DNA of 64,000 nucleotides. Origin: Sepiola atlantica. Lineage: Eukaryota; Mollusca; Cephalopoda; Sepiida; Sepiolidae. Below, piece by piece: positions 46,048-57,799 of the stretch (its first letter is position 1; each line of letters begins with the position of its first letter). The notes below the pieces were generated by a model. It saw only the letters and a list, made by a program, of their open reading frames with translations. It had not been told where the DNA came from and searched no databases. Both the position numbers and the translations under genes were made by a program. The DNA is taken from assembly GCA_963556195.1 (NCBI GenBank), contig OY744516.1, positions 28,677,683 through 28,741,682 of the forward strand, written 5' to 3'.

Positions 46048-46086
46048 GTACGACGTAGTTTCGAGCTTACGGCTCTCATCGGCGCA
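46048..46086 (-). ncRNA. Hammerhead-like motif with one core change
   Basis: Minus strand: CCGATGA (46,076-46,082) stands where CTGATGA is expected (U4 to C). Stem II GAGC pairs with GCTC (46,063-46,075, loop CGTAA), GAAAC is at 46,058-46,062, followed by palindromic TACGTCGTACGTA as a stem III candidate, and a short GCG/CGT stem I. The motif lies about 15 bases from a (TA)n tract. The U4 change probably inactivates it. Confidence 0.6.
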
Positions 46087-46302
46087 GGGAAATAACAATC
46101 TCAGACGGTCACAGAGCAGGAACCCGGTTTACAAAGAAACATTGAATCTGTACGCGTCCGCTCAGTTCCTTAAGGGCACATGATATTGTCACGTGATAAC
46201 GGAGAAATTAAGTTATATTTTACACTGAAAGCGGTGAGTTTAAACATATAGACATTCGATAAAACTCGACGACAGAGTCGGAATATTGCACTGGGACTTC
46301 AG

Positions 46303-46392
<90 letters not shown>

Positions 46393-46410
46393 CGTGTGTG
46401 TGTATATATG
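46303..46410. repeat. (TA)n-(TG)n microsatellite
   Basis: About 78 bases of TA with one G interruption, then TG/TA repeats. Confidence 0.97.
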
Positions 46411-46513
46411 TTATGTGGAAGTATTAAGAGAAAATACTTCAATTACGTAAGAGCGTGTAATATTTTTTTCATTTGATAATTGTACAATCTCGAATAGATT
46501 TTAATAGCTAGTG

Positions 46514-46592
46514 TTTCATGGACAGACAAAATTGAAAGGTGCTGTACTCAGTATACAATAAAGCGCCTCTCAATTGTATACTGCCCATGAAA
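46514..46592. repeat. Imperfect hairpin
   Basis: TTTCATGGACAG..AATTGAAAGGTGCT (46,514-46,543) pairs with AGCGCCTCTCAATT..CTGCCCATGAAA (46,562-46,592). About 30-bp arms around an 18-base loop. Confidence 0.7.
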
Positions 46593-46650
46593 CCTGGGTA
46601 TTAAGATCCAATCAGTTAAACTCGTATAATCCGCAAACAAAATAGACACA

Positions 46651-48092
46651 TATATTATAAATATACTTTATACAAACATTTAAAATGGTCTACATAAACA
46701 AATTCATGTTTCGATACTACCGCGTACCTCGTCGAGACCACAAGTTGATACTGAAATAAAATTGTCCAAATAAAGAAAGGAAAATAAGATGTTATAATCG
46801 CAACAAGCCAAATTAAGGAAAACGTTACATGTTTGTTGACATTTCTCCCTTTTAGCTATTATTACTTTAAACCAAATTAATATGTATGCATATCGGATAG
46901 ATACTATTGCTGATTATAAGTCTGTAAATAAAATGGACACATATATATATATATATATATATATAAAATAAATTTTAAAAATAAATAATATAAATAAATA
47001 AAAAATGATAATATACGTTCCAGTGGGACGACAGAATGCAGTAAAATGCATTTAAATAGAGAAAAATTCCTATCATCGCTAAGGTAGCGATATGTAATTG
47101 TATAAGTGTTGATTGGTTCAATAGCGCTTAAGAAAAAACAATAACATAAAAACCTTAGATTTAAGGCGCTAAAACCCACACATAAAAATGTGACAGGGGC
47201 TCTGGACCAGAAGTTAATTGCTAGGCCACATGTATCGTGGTTGTAGTTTTGGGCCCCTGTCAAAGTCGAGCCGTTCTGACGATTAGTAAAAACTATGAAA
47301 CGCGTACACGGATTACTTTTATATGTGTAAAAATAAAAATAAATATATATATTATACTTTATATAAACATTTAAAATGGTCTACACGAACCGATTCATGT
47401 GTTAATACGACCGTGTACCATTCGAGACCACACGTTCATACTGAAATAAAATTGTCTAAATAAAGAAACGGAAAATCAGATGCCATAACCGAAACAAGCA
47501 AAATTAAGGAAAACAGTACATGCTTATTGCCACTTCTCTCTTTTAGCTGTTGACTCAGTAGCCGAGGCACGTACCACTGCTCTAACGTGCATTTTCTAGA
47601 AAGGGTAAGTAAGTTAACATCCAAGCAGCCTAGAAAGAACTCAATAGGCGGGGTCAAGAGTTATGAATTACACGGAATGACGGCTTGTTGTAAACGTATT
47701 AGTGCTCAATCTTGCGAGAGATTTGAATAATTATTTATAAATATATATTATTTTCAAAATAAACCCATATACACTAGTGTTTCGTGCTAATAGTCAGTAT
47801 GGGAGGAGACAATCCCCGCCGGTTACACGTTTCGGACCTTAATACGAAAGTCATATTTGACTCAGTAGCCGAGTCGCGTATAACTGCTCCAACGCGCATT
47901 GTTTAGAAATAGGAAGTAAGTTAACATGTAAATAGCACACATAGCGGCTATCTAGCAAGCAGCAGAAGGAGAACTCAATAGGCGTGACCTGAAATTATGC
48001 AATGTGTATAATGACGGTTTGCTGTCAATTTAACTTAATGGGTTCTATCTTGAGATAGCTTTGAATAATTATTTATAAATAAATATTATGTA
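46651..48092. repeat. Nested direct repeats with SINE-like segments
   Basis: Block 46,651-46,860 is repeated at 47,343-47,550 (CATTTAAAATGGTCTACA, GATACTGAAATAAAATTGTC and AATTAAGGAAAAC). Block 47,548-47,752 is repeated at 47,870-48,092 (TTGACTCAGTAGCCGAG, AAGTAAGTTAACAT, AACTCAATAGGCG, TTGAATAATTATTTATAAAT). In minus sense the second block has GTTAGAGCAGTGGTACGTGC, close to a tRNA A box. Near 47,830-47,865 the minus strand has a paired GACTTT..AAGGTC hairpin followed by CGAAACGTGTAACC, reminiscent of the 3' half of a hammerhead whose first core block is lost. I read this as a cluster of worn tRNA-like SINEs; no coding content. Confidence 0.65.
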
Positions 48093-48282
48093 TATATATA
48101 TATAATAAGTTTTATGAAATGACGTGAAGCTGTCCTTTAAAACATTGATATGGTATAAAATTACATAAAAGTATTGAATATAGCATAGCTCTGGTCTTAC
48201 ACTATTGAGCTGTTATAATTACTTTATGTTATAAAATTTATATTTGAACATATATAAAAAATTCTAAATATAAATTTTAAAA

Positions 48283-48284
48283 AT

Positions 48285-48342
<58 letters not shown>

Positions 48343-48417
48343 ATATATATATACGGGGCTAGCCATATTTCTCACTGAAAGTAATTACTAAACTAGATAA
48401 AAAAAAATACACACATA

Positions 48418-48456
<39 letters not shown>
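48283..48456. repeat. (CA)n/(TA)n and (CT)n/(TA)n microsatellites
   Basis: Two TA tracts (48,292-48,353 with GT interruptions, and 48,434-48,456 preceded by CT) separated by about 60 bases of ordinary sequence. Confidence 0.95.
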
Positions 48457-49200
48457 TGGCTTTTGGTGTGGATCTACTTATGGAATTTCGAAACATGGCT
48501 TCACATATTTTGACCGTTGAAGTTACATAGAAACTAAGATCACGATAACTTCCGTGACCTAAGAGATCAATACTAATTATTTGAATTTCTCTAAATATGA
48601 TTCTTACTCCATCTTATTTTGCTTCAATCTGTTTATCTCACTGTGTTTCTGGCTGTTGGTACATCATATATATTCTAATGCTTCATTGGTTTACTAATTC
48701 ATTTCGTATCGAAGAAAAACCAAGCCTGGAAGAGCCCATTTCTTCTCCAGACCTAAAACTATATATCTGTCTCAAGTGTAACTTTAATCACATGTGTATA
48801 CATCAAAATGTTCAGTGTTCAATGTTAGCTAGTATTCTACAAAGACGTAATCGTCTACTGTAATCTCGCGTTTAACCTATAGCGTGCGGGAGAAAAAATA
48901 GGTAATATACGTTTTTTTTACAAATCATATTGGCGTTAAAAAAACGATCACCTGATCAACATAACTCTTCAGTTCGAAATTGATTGTCAAACAGATGTGG
49001 TTCTGCGTTCTCTACCGGGCCGACGGTAGATTAAGCGAGGGACTCCAGAATTACGTTATTTTGTCTTGTCAACTACACCCAATCCAATGTATTAGCTTTG
49101 TTCTGTTCCGGTGTTTCCTGTGAAAAAAACTGCATATTCTTTTAGTTGTGAAGTCATCGCTTATTTCGTGAGGAATTGTGATTCCGTTTGCTTATTATAT
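48457..49200. other. No recognisable gene
   Basis: One 88-codon frame (48,597) without a known domain. No repeats recognised. Confidence 0.5.
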
Positions 49201-49204
49201 TTCA

Positions 49205-49293
49205 GTCAGATTTGGCCAGACGAATTACTCTCCCAAGTAAGTCGCCAATCTGATTTTCATTTCGATTTAAGCTCCCAGCTAACATTGGCTTTC
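49205..49293 (+). repeat. Gypsy-flanking direct repeat, left copy (possible LTR part)
   Basis: About 88 bases beginning TCAGATTTGGC and including AGACGAATTACT, AAGTCGCCAATCTGATTTTC and TTTCGATTTA reappear at 51,688-51,778, just after the Gypsy RNase H remnant. Same orientation, roughly four in five bases equal by eye. The pair could be LTR fragments of one element; clear TG..CA ends were not found. Confidence 0.6.
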
Positions 49294-50619
49294 ACATGCG
49301 TTATTCATTCCTTACATGTGATTTCCGTTGCATTTTGTTCGAAATACCTTAATTATCGAAGAAAACTAGCATGTTAGCATTTTGATTCAGACCAATTATT
49401 AGCGAATAGCGATTAAATCTCTTGATTTAGTTACAAAATACATTTTTCTAATACTATTAAATTGCGATTGGATTTAGTATTGTAATGATAACGTATTTTC
49501 TGCGTTCCTGTTCATTTTTAAATAATCACACGTGGCATGCATCTTCCACTTCGTGAAGGATTTCTCCTCATGGCTAACTCACATCCAAATTAATCACTTT
49601 TAAATAAGTATGATTTTAATCTATTCTGTATGGTGTAGACTTATGTTGTAAGAATTATGGTTTTGCATTAACGTTTTTTCACGTGTTTTTATAACAATAT
49701 GTATGCAATCTTCAATTGGGCTATTTTTTACTTTCCACGTGCTATTTTACGCGCGCATATTTAGTAATGCTGTTAATACCGTATTCTTATGATACTAGCT
49801 TGCCTAATTCTTTCATGCCTTATCTCAACACGTGATGACTGCCGATCACGTTATTTTCGCCGCCTATTGAAAATACGGAGCTATATTTTACTTTGTTTTC
49901 CAGATTTAGGCACATTTCGCTGCCCATGACATAGAGTGAATATCCGCCTACATACACTTTTTACGTGCTAAAATGCATGAATCATCCGTACTTATTCGCG
50001 ACAGTGCGTATGTACATGCATTTTTCTCAACGCATGACAGTAGAGATCGACCTCTACTCATCCATGTATGTAACAGCACATACTGACTTGTACTCTACGC
50101 TTGCCACAGTGTATAATAACACGGACTACTGATTCTACTTTTACTTGATGGGAAACGTACGTAGACGAAGACTGGCGGATTCTAGCACTAACTTATCGTT
50201 ATCTGGTAGAAAAACTTATAAACAGTTTATTAGCCTTGTATGTTCTTTACTTCTGTGGCTGATCTAACGAACTTGATTTTTGAAATAAATAAACCTGCTC
50301 ATTCTATGATGAACTTCATTTAAACAACCGCTGCTCCTATGTTTGATCGCCTACGTTGCCTCTCACTGTAGTAGTTAAAGGCAGCCTAGCATGAACTTCA
50401 TCATATGCTCCAGCTCGGGCTTATTCGACCATCATCTAGTCCTTGGGCATCCCTTTGCATATGGTCCCGATACGTTCTGGGGTCTGGCGTCCTACATGAG
50501 ATTTCCGTCGGCTAGACTCTACTACTGTTCCCGATCATTACCCTATCCCCTATATCCAGGATTTTGCTTCATCCTTGCACGGTTGTAATATATTTTCAAA
50601 GTTGTATCTTGTTAAGAAT
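49294..50619. other. Unassigned sequence inside the Gypsy-flanking repeats
   Basis: If the flanking repeats are LTR parts this is where Gag and protease would lie, but no knuckle or capsid motif was recognised. A 65-codon frame at 50,391 has no known domain. A small palindrome (GTAGAGATCGACCTCTAC) is near 50,040-50,057. Confidence 0.45.
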
Positions 50620-51095
50620 TACCACCAAATACTGCAGATATTTTTAAGGCCGCTGTTACTGCATCTTTCGAGCTTTTTGTAGTTTTGACTATGACATTCG
50701 GCTTACGTAATGCAGCTAGCACTTTGCAGCGTTTTATAGACGATGGAGTCTGTGACTTAAATTCTGTGTATAACTATATCAACGACATTCTTATAACTAG
50801 CACCTCACCGGAGGAGCATTTAAAACATCTCCACATTCTTTTTGAACGTTTGCAGCGTTATCATGTTGGGATAAACCCTGTTAAATGTACTTTTTGTGCC
50901 AGAAGTCTTATTTTCTTGAGACATGTAATAAGTTCGGAAGGTATTTCAGCCCTTCCTAAAAAATCCAGAGCTCTGACTGATCTACATGCTCCAACTTCAC
51001 TACGTCAATTACGAGATTTCTTTGGATTGTTGAGCGATTACAGACGTTTCATTCCACATTGTGCTGAAATACATCACTCCTCTGACGAATCTGTT
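50620..51095 (+). pseudogene. Ty3/Gypsy reverse transcriptase fragment, catalytic Asp lost
   Basis: Reading begins with NTADIFKAAVTASFELF, continues LTMTFGLRNAASTLQRF (the FGL-NA block), then VYNYINDILITS, EEHLKHLHILFERL, INPVKCTFCARSLIFLRHVIS and LRQLRDFFGLLSDYRRFIPHCAEI, all in the normal order of a Gypsy RT palm and thumb. The catalytic YIDD box is YIND, so one metal-binding Asp is gone. The upstream part of the palm is lost by a frame change near 50,625. The frame then stops at 51,102. Not an active enzyme. Confidence 0.9.
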
Positions 51096-51099
51096 AATA

Positions 51100-51680
51100 A
51101 ATAGAAAGATAATATCTAACTTATAACCGTACATGAGGCGAGGAAAAAACTTGCAGATGCATCATTGATATCACATGACATACCTGATGCTTAATTTGCT
51201 ATTGCTGTTGATGCATCTAGTTCAGCTGCTGGCACGGTCCTCCGGCAATAGCACCAGCAACAGATTCAATTTTTGTCATATTTTTCTCGAAGATTGACTC
51301 ATACGGAAATTCGTTACAGTACTTTCGGACGTGAACTCTTGGCTATTTACTTAGCTATTAAATATTTTCGCCACGCGTTGGAATGTTGACAATTTGCCAT
51401 TTATACTGGTCATCGTCCACTTACGTTCCCACTACGTGCTAAGCCGGACAAGTATTCTACTCATGAGTGAAAACATTTGGACTTCATTTCCCAGTTCTCC
51501 AGCGACATACGGCATATATCCGGTTCACAGAACACTACTGCATACTCGTTATCCCGTCTATCTATCAGCTCTTTCTCTTCGCCAAAAGATTATCACCTCC
51601 GTCAAATAGCTCTGGGTCAGCAAGATTCAGAGAATCTTAACATTTACATCCTGAAAAATTGTAACCCTGTATTGTTTAGT
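51100..51680 (+). pseudogene. Ty3/Gypsy RNase H and connection remnant
   Basis: Continues the RT with stops: ADASLISHDIPDA, stop, FAIAVDASSSAAGTVL, stop, QIQFLSYFSRRLTHTEIRYSTFGRELLAIYLAIKYFRHALE, stop, IYTGHRPL, then KHLDFISQFSSDIRHISGSQNT.AYSLSRL. These are the Gypsy RNase H blocks in order. The last catalytic Asp (normally YTDHRPL) is Gly. At least four in-frame stops. No integrase follows; the direct repeat at 51,688 comes next, so the element is internally deleted. Confidence 0.88.
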
Positions 51681-51687
51681 ATATTTA

Positions 51688-51778
51688 AATCAAATTTGGC
51701 GAGACGAATTACTATTCTAATAAAGTCGCCAATCTGATTTTCTTTTCGATTTAGACTCCCAGCTTAGATTTGCTTTCC
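51688..51778 (+). repeat. Gypsy-flanking direct repeat, right copy
   Basis: Partner of 49,205-49,293, starting about 10 bases after the last recognisable Gypsy protein text and ending at a (CT)n tract. Confidence 0.6.
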
Positions 51779-51783
51779 CAACT

Positions 51784-51785
<2 letters not shown>

Positions 51786-51839
<54 letters not shown>
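51786..51839. repeat. (CT)n microsatellite
   Basis: About 54 bases of alternating CT. Confidence 0.95.
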
Positions 51840-51842
<3 letters not shown>

Positions 51843-53165
51843 TTATTCGCCATGACGGAGAAGCAAGAAATCAGTCGGTGAGATTTCGTCGCGCAGAGCA
51901 GTCGCGTTCAAAACCAGCTATGCTGACTCGAAATTCTTATATTTTTTTGAAGCCGTATTAAACAAATAAATTTGATATATTTTTATATTAAATGCCTTGT
52001 CCAAAATCTTTACAAAGTGTTCAAATTTCAGCGGATACGATCCCATTCTCGATAAACTCAGACAATTAATTACCTGGAGAGAATTAATGATGCCATCCAT
52101 ACAATGATGCGGTACTACATATCTGAAAACACCCGGTGTGATTGAGGATCATAGACATCGTGGGCTCAGACATTAAAAACCGAAGCTGGTAGATCTGTGG
52201 TCAGGACATTAAAATTCTTTCAAGAGACGCCCTTTACGGCGCAGACACACCAAGATAAACTCTGTGGGCGACGATAGTATCACATTTGATGCCGTGGTTA
52301 CCACGATTGTATAACAATTTGTCTTGGAATCAAAAGATCGTTGCAGAATAAATTACAAATGTTTGTTTTGAAAAATGCGAAGCAATCATTGGTCAACAAT
52401 TTGTGTATTGACTGCAAAGGCCGCTTATTGTTTAAAATGTCAGTCTGCTGCTTTTAGAATAAAATGAAGTAGTAAATTCATCAATGTATTTGTAAGCCTC
52501 TTAAAATCGTCAGTTTAATACTAAAAAGTTAAATAAATGTTTGAATTTACCCGGCGTACCCAAGACTATTTTAATGTAAATCCTATGGTTTGAAAATCTT
52601 TAATATGAAATTAATTAGAAGTAAATAAACATTAAAATGAAATAATAATGGACTCGATTGTCAACGAACACTCAAGTAAATCTGCAAATATGTTATTCCA
52701 TTGATCGAGAATGTAACAAGTATGAAAAGGGCAAAAAAGTAAATGTAGGTAAAGATTGCATTTTGTATTGGGGTTGAAAATTTAGAGTAGCTAGCAGACG
52801 ATACCAGATAGAGAAAAAGTAAATAGTAATGGTGCTACGAAGATATACCTGCTCCATGAAGTAGACTTCGCGGTGAACATGGGTGGCAGTGATAGTATAT
52901 CTTAACGTAATATTGAAAATACGTCTGACTCTCAGTATTGATGACTATCGTAGAAGAATCTGTTAAGCCGGACTAAACGTAACAATTATTGAACGGGAAC
53001 GAAACGAACGCATATTTTCTGAAAACAAAGAAAGTGTCCTCAATCACTGCCGAAGCAGATTCGCATATGTAGTTTTTTTTTAGATAGATACTGACCAATG
53101 AAATTGAGGTAAAGTCACTTCACTTTATTATGAAGACAATGTATGGAGTAATGTTGTCATATTTT
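51840..53165. other. No recognisable gene
   Basis: Scattered short frames only. 51,840-51,915 and 52,180-52,320 have more CpG than average but no identifiable signal. 53,060-53,165 may be upstream sequence of the following LINE tail. Confidence 0.5.
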
Positions 53166-53560
53166 AGGGTGGTGAATCTCTGTACTATTTGAGGGTGCTT
53201 GATAAAGTGCAGAAACTTATCTGTAATTTGATTGGCCTAATCCCTGCTTCTTCTCAACACCCTCTCTCTCACAGACGAGATTTTGTTAGTCTCAGACTTT
53301 TCTATAAGTACTATTATGGCATGTGTTCTTCGGAATTGTGTGATCTATTCCCTGTTTCTTTTGTTCCAGCTCCTTTAACTCGTTAGTCTACTTGTCTCCA
53401 CTAATTTGCTGTTTTGATACGTAATTGTAATACAGCTTCCTATTCCAGTACCTTCTTTCAAAGAACCGCAAACTTGTGAAACTCTCTTCCTTCTAACTGG
53501 TTTCCTCTTGTCTATAGCTTTGGTCTTTTCAAGACTTTGCGATAATTATGTTTCGTTCTT
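53166..53560 (+). pseudogene. Non-LTR retrotransposon ORF2 C-terminal fragment, second lineage
   Basis: Reads YYLRVLDKVQKLICNLIG, SHRRDFVSLRLFYKYYYGMCSSELCDLF, then after stops IRNCNTASYSSTFFQRTANL, stop, NSLPSN, YSFGLFKTL. This is the conserved tail of Jockey/CR1/I-type LINE proteins (LDKVQKR..HRR..LFYKYxxGxCSxEL..FFPRT..NSLP..FK). Stops interrupt it after residue 70 or so and the reverse transcriptase domain is missing, as in a 5'-truncated insertion. Confidence 0.85.
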
Positions 53561-54045
53561 GTTACATCAATGGGCTTTATGCTTTGTCCGTAGCGATTTA
53601 CATACAAAATGGTCATTATAGAAATAAAAAACGTAGAAATGGTATTAGTGTTTCATGGCTTTGAATGATGCAATGCTTTATCTCCTGTGAGTTGGACTGT
53701 TGTACACATAAACTACTAAATTCATTTTTACGAAACTCGGTAGAAAAATTAGTCTTAGTCAGCAATAGGCTTCATTTAATTTTTGGATTGATCTGAGTAA
53801 GAAAGCAGATCTTGGCACTATTTAGACATTTCGTTAAAGGTGTCTGCGACTACCAAGAGAACCATCACGAGCAAATTTAATTGTAAAGGATTCCCACAAT
53901 AATACCGAAAGAGATTCTCCAAGAACATATACATCTGCAAATAATTTATCAGAATGAAGTAATCATCGGGCACGATGAACACAAGTAGCAATAAAAGTAG
54001 TAGAACTAGTAGTAGTAGCACTATTACTATTACAACTAGTAGTAC

Positions 54046-54089
<44 letters not shown>

Positions 54090-54397
54090 TTTACCCGATA
54101 ATAAGGCAGATATTATATTAATTATAATAATGTCGTAATCAACAGAATAGATCAATTGTAGAATAGTATCAGTATTTTATTAAAGAACGTAATTAATATA
54201 AGAAATACATAAAAAATTCAAATCAATGAGAAAAATATTGCTTACTTCTATATAAATACGGGCACGGCGTTACATAATTTAAGAAAATACCTGAATTTAC
54301 CTGACCAGGTGTGCACGCGACTTTGTAATCCGAGTATATATAGTAAGAATGGCGACTGTTAATTCCATTATCCAGAGGTGAGTTGAAACTCTGGTGC
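53561..54397. other. No gene; (AGT)n array
   Basis: AT-rich, with AGT repeats, interrupted at first and then pure, at 53,995-54,090. Leu-rich minus-strand frame over it is an artefact. Confidence 0.75.
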
Positions 54398-56045
54398 ATA
54401 AAGTGACATTAATAATGTATAACGAACTTGACCCTCAAATATGACATTAATAATATATATAACGAACTTGACCCTCAAAATATGATATTAATAATGTATA
54501 ACAAACTTGCACCTAAAAATATGACATTAATAATGTATAACAAACTTGCACCTCAAAATATGATTTAAATAATGTATAACGAACATGCGTCTCAAAATTT
54601 GACATTAATAATGTATTACAAACTTGCACCTCAAAATATGATTTAAATAATGTATAACGAACTTGCATCTCAAAATATGACATTAATAATGTATTACAAA
54701 CTTGCACCTCAAAATATGATGTAAATAATGTATAACGAACATGCGTCTCAAAATTTGACATTAATAATGTACTACACACTTGCACCTCAAAATATAATAT
54801 TAATAATGTATAACTAACTTGCACCTCAAAATATGATATTTATAATGTATCACAAACTTGCACCTGAAAATATGACATTAATAATGTATAACTAAGTTGC
54901 ATCTGAAAATATGACGTTAATAATGTATCACAAACTTGCATCTTAAAATATGATATTAATAATGTATAACGAACTTGCACGTCAAAATATTACATTAATA
55001 ATGTATCACAAACTTGCACCTCAAAATATGACATTAATAATATATAACAAACTTACACCTCAAAACATGGCATTAATAATGTATCACAAACTTGTACCTC
55101 AAAATATTACATTAATAATGTATCACAAACTTGTACCTCAAAATATTACATTACTAATGTATCACAAACTTGTACCTCAAAATATTACATTAATAATGTA
55201 TCACAAACTTGTACCTCAAAATATTACATTACTAATGTATCACAAACTTGTACCTCAAAATATTACATTAATAATGTATCACAAACTTGCACCTCAAAAT
55301 ATTACATTAATAATGTATCACAAACTTACACCTCAAAATATGACATTACTAATGTATCACAAACTTACACCTCAAAATATGACATTAATAATGTATCACG
55401 AACTTGCACCTCAAAATATGACATTAATAATGTATCACAAACTTGCACCTCAAAATATTACATTAATAATGTATCACAAACTTGTACCTCAAAATATTAC
55501 ATTAATAATGTATCACAAACTTGTACCTCAAAATATTACATTAATAATGTATCACAAACTTGCACCTCAAAATATGACATTAATAATGTATCACGAACTT
55601 GCACCTCAAAATATGACATTAATAATGTATCACAAACTTGCACCTCAAAATATTACATTACTAATGTATCACAAACTTGTACCTCAAAATATTACATTAA
55701 TAATGTATCACAAACTTGTACCTCAAAATATTACATTAATAATGTATCACAAACTTGCACCTCAAAATATGACATTAATAATGTATCGCAAACTTGCACC
55801 TCAAAATATGGCATTAATAATGTATCACGAACTTGCACCTCAAAATATTACATTAATAATGTATCACAAACTTGCACCTCAAAATATGACATTAATAATG
55901 TATCGCAAACTTGCACCTAAAAATATGACATTAATAATGTATCACGAACTTGCACCTCAAAATATGACATTAATAATGTATCACAAACTTGCACCTCAAA
56001 ATATGATATTAATAATGTATCACAAACTTGCACCTCAAAATAAGA
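54398..56045. repeat. 39-bp minisatellite, about 42 units, with 195-bp higher-order repeat
   Basis: Unit AATAATGTATCACAAACTTG plus CACCTCAAAATATGACATT (39 bases) tandemly repeated over about 1.65 kb. Units at the left end are more diverged (GTATAACGAAC, ACCTGAAAAT); those on the right are nearly identical. As 39 is a multiple of three, the plus strand stays open from 54,950 to 56,098 (382 codons, 13-residue repeat MYHKLAPQNMTLI). Residue variants show a higher-order block of five units occurring twice in a row. The array has no recognised promoter, secretion signal or domain, so it is annotated as a repeat, not a gene. Confidence 0.95.
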
Positions 56046-56781
56046 CACAGGCATATATTTTGACGATGCTTATTAATATACAGAAAAACCTTACGTAATA
56101 GATAATTTAAATAAATGTAAACAAATAATAAATTACGGAAAACTATTTCCATATATTTACTATTAGTATTCTTTTTTATTCAGAAACATCCAAACAATAA
56201 TCTCACTATTCCCTTGAATATCATTGCTCTCCAAACCAGAAGACTTCAAAATCCTGGCAGTGTTTTGGAGTGATCAATTTTCTGCTAAAAATTGGTTTCC
56301 AGTATTTCATATAGAGTAAATAGAATCCTCATTTAATGAGAAATTCTCATCCTGTTCGCCTGATGTTAGTGTATTGGCAACGCAGCTTTCTGTGATGTTT
56401 TTCTACGATTTTGTCGTCCAAATGACGATACCTGCATTTGGGATTCATATAATGTGCAATTAATATTGTTGAACAGATTGATTATTTAGTTCGGGTGTCT
56501 GCTGCCCACAACCACGGTTTATTATCGAAAAGAAAAACACGGTCATAACCGTTGTTGCTATGTACAATATGAGATCGCTTTTATTCAAAACAATGAAATT
56601 AATACGTGCAGCATGCAGTTTTTATCATATATACTAGCAAATATACCGCATACTTTTACTAGATTGCACATATATTACAGTAATTAAAGTAAATGATGAA
56701 GCAAACTTTTATTAAATTCCTGGAAGTGTTTCGTAAACAAAATCTGGTAATTGGGCAAATGTCCTTCCTTATTTCTAGAAT
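56046..56781. other. No recognisable gene
   Basis: AT-rich sequence after the minisatellite; no long frames, repeats or RNA-like structures recognised. Confidence 0.55.
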
Positions 56782-57240
56782 AGTGAATCGAAAAGGGAGA
56801 TAATTTAAATTTTTTCGGAAGGGGAGATAATACAAAATGTTTTAAGTCTTTACTTAATTTTCTGAAAATGTGTGTCAATGCGTTAAATCTTCAAGACATT
56901 CTATATCTAACTAGATATAAGGCAAATTTTGTAGATTTTTTACAAATATCTACTTTATATGAGAAGTATTCTCTCCCAGATCGTTGTATTGCACCCAGTT
57001 TAAACCCTTTTTTCAAATATATACTTTATTTTTTATATGATGTTACTTAAAAAAATATAATTAATTTCCATTTAAATACCGTTTCTTAATGTATTTCATT
57101 ACAAATATATCTTCTTACAAGTGCTCTTGCTTCTCCATCTGTGTTACGGTTTCCCGTAAGATAAATAGTCGAATATAATCGTTTCGTTATGAGTGTCCGT
57201 AAATAAAAAAAATTCTAATTATCTCCCGTTTTGATTCACT
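56782..57240. mobile_element. 459-bp TIR element (MITE-like)
   Basis: Left end AGTGAATCGAAAAGGGAGAT followed by AATTTAAATTTTTT is the inverted match of the right end AAAAAAATTCTAATTATCTC followed by CCGTTTTGATTCACT. A further GGGGAGATAAT copy sits just inside the left end (56,820-56,831). The centre is non-coding. The GGGAGATAA motif also occurs singly at 714 and 42,517, so the family may be spread through the window. No target duplication was recognised. Confidence 0.65.
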
Positions 57241-57584
57241 CTACTTGAAATAAGGAAGGAAATTTGGTTCGTTGCGATAATGCACAAGCACCCAAAATCG
57301 TCCATTGACCTTTCATAAATAGAAAAAACTTTTTACCAGGTAATTATTTTATTGACATCTTTAATGACGACATAACAACATGTGTATCTTTTATTTTTCT
57401 AATACAAAGAACAAAACATGTTTATTAAGTAAGTTACATCGGTAACACCCTTATTATATTAATGTTTTACGTAAAGTAATCTACATCATTAGTCTAAATG
57501 ATGGGCGCTCTCTTTAACAGCCCATTTTTTTATCACAAAATGTTTATTATTGACTACTCTGAATAATTTATTTTACATTCTTGT

Positions 57585-57765
57585 TTACCGGAATAAAAGA
57601 TTAACATATTTGCATTTACCGAATACTATTGACCAATGGTAAATATGATTGATTCTAAATTCTTTGTGAATTCCCGAATTCCGGAATAACCGATTAGCAG
57701 AAATGGATTTGCCGAACACTATTGGCCTATGGTTAATTCGGTTGCTTCTTTCAAATGCTGAACTT
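57585..57765. repeat. Worn tandem duplication, about 90-bp unit
   Basis: GGAATAA..GATTA..TTACCGAATACTATTGACC is followed by GGAATAACCGATTAG..TTGCCGAACACTATTGGCC at a spacing of about 90 bases. Two units only, diverged. Confidence 0.65.
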
Positions 57766-57799
57766 AACTTCATATTTAATAGTTCAGCATCAAACATCT

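Noticed and set aside
54950..56098. 382-codon open frame with 13-residue repeats
   Set aside because: It follows directly from a 39-bp minisatellite without stops in one frame. No start context, signal peptide, domain or sign of codon-level constraint was seen.
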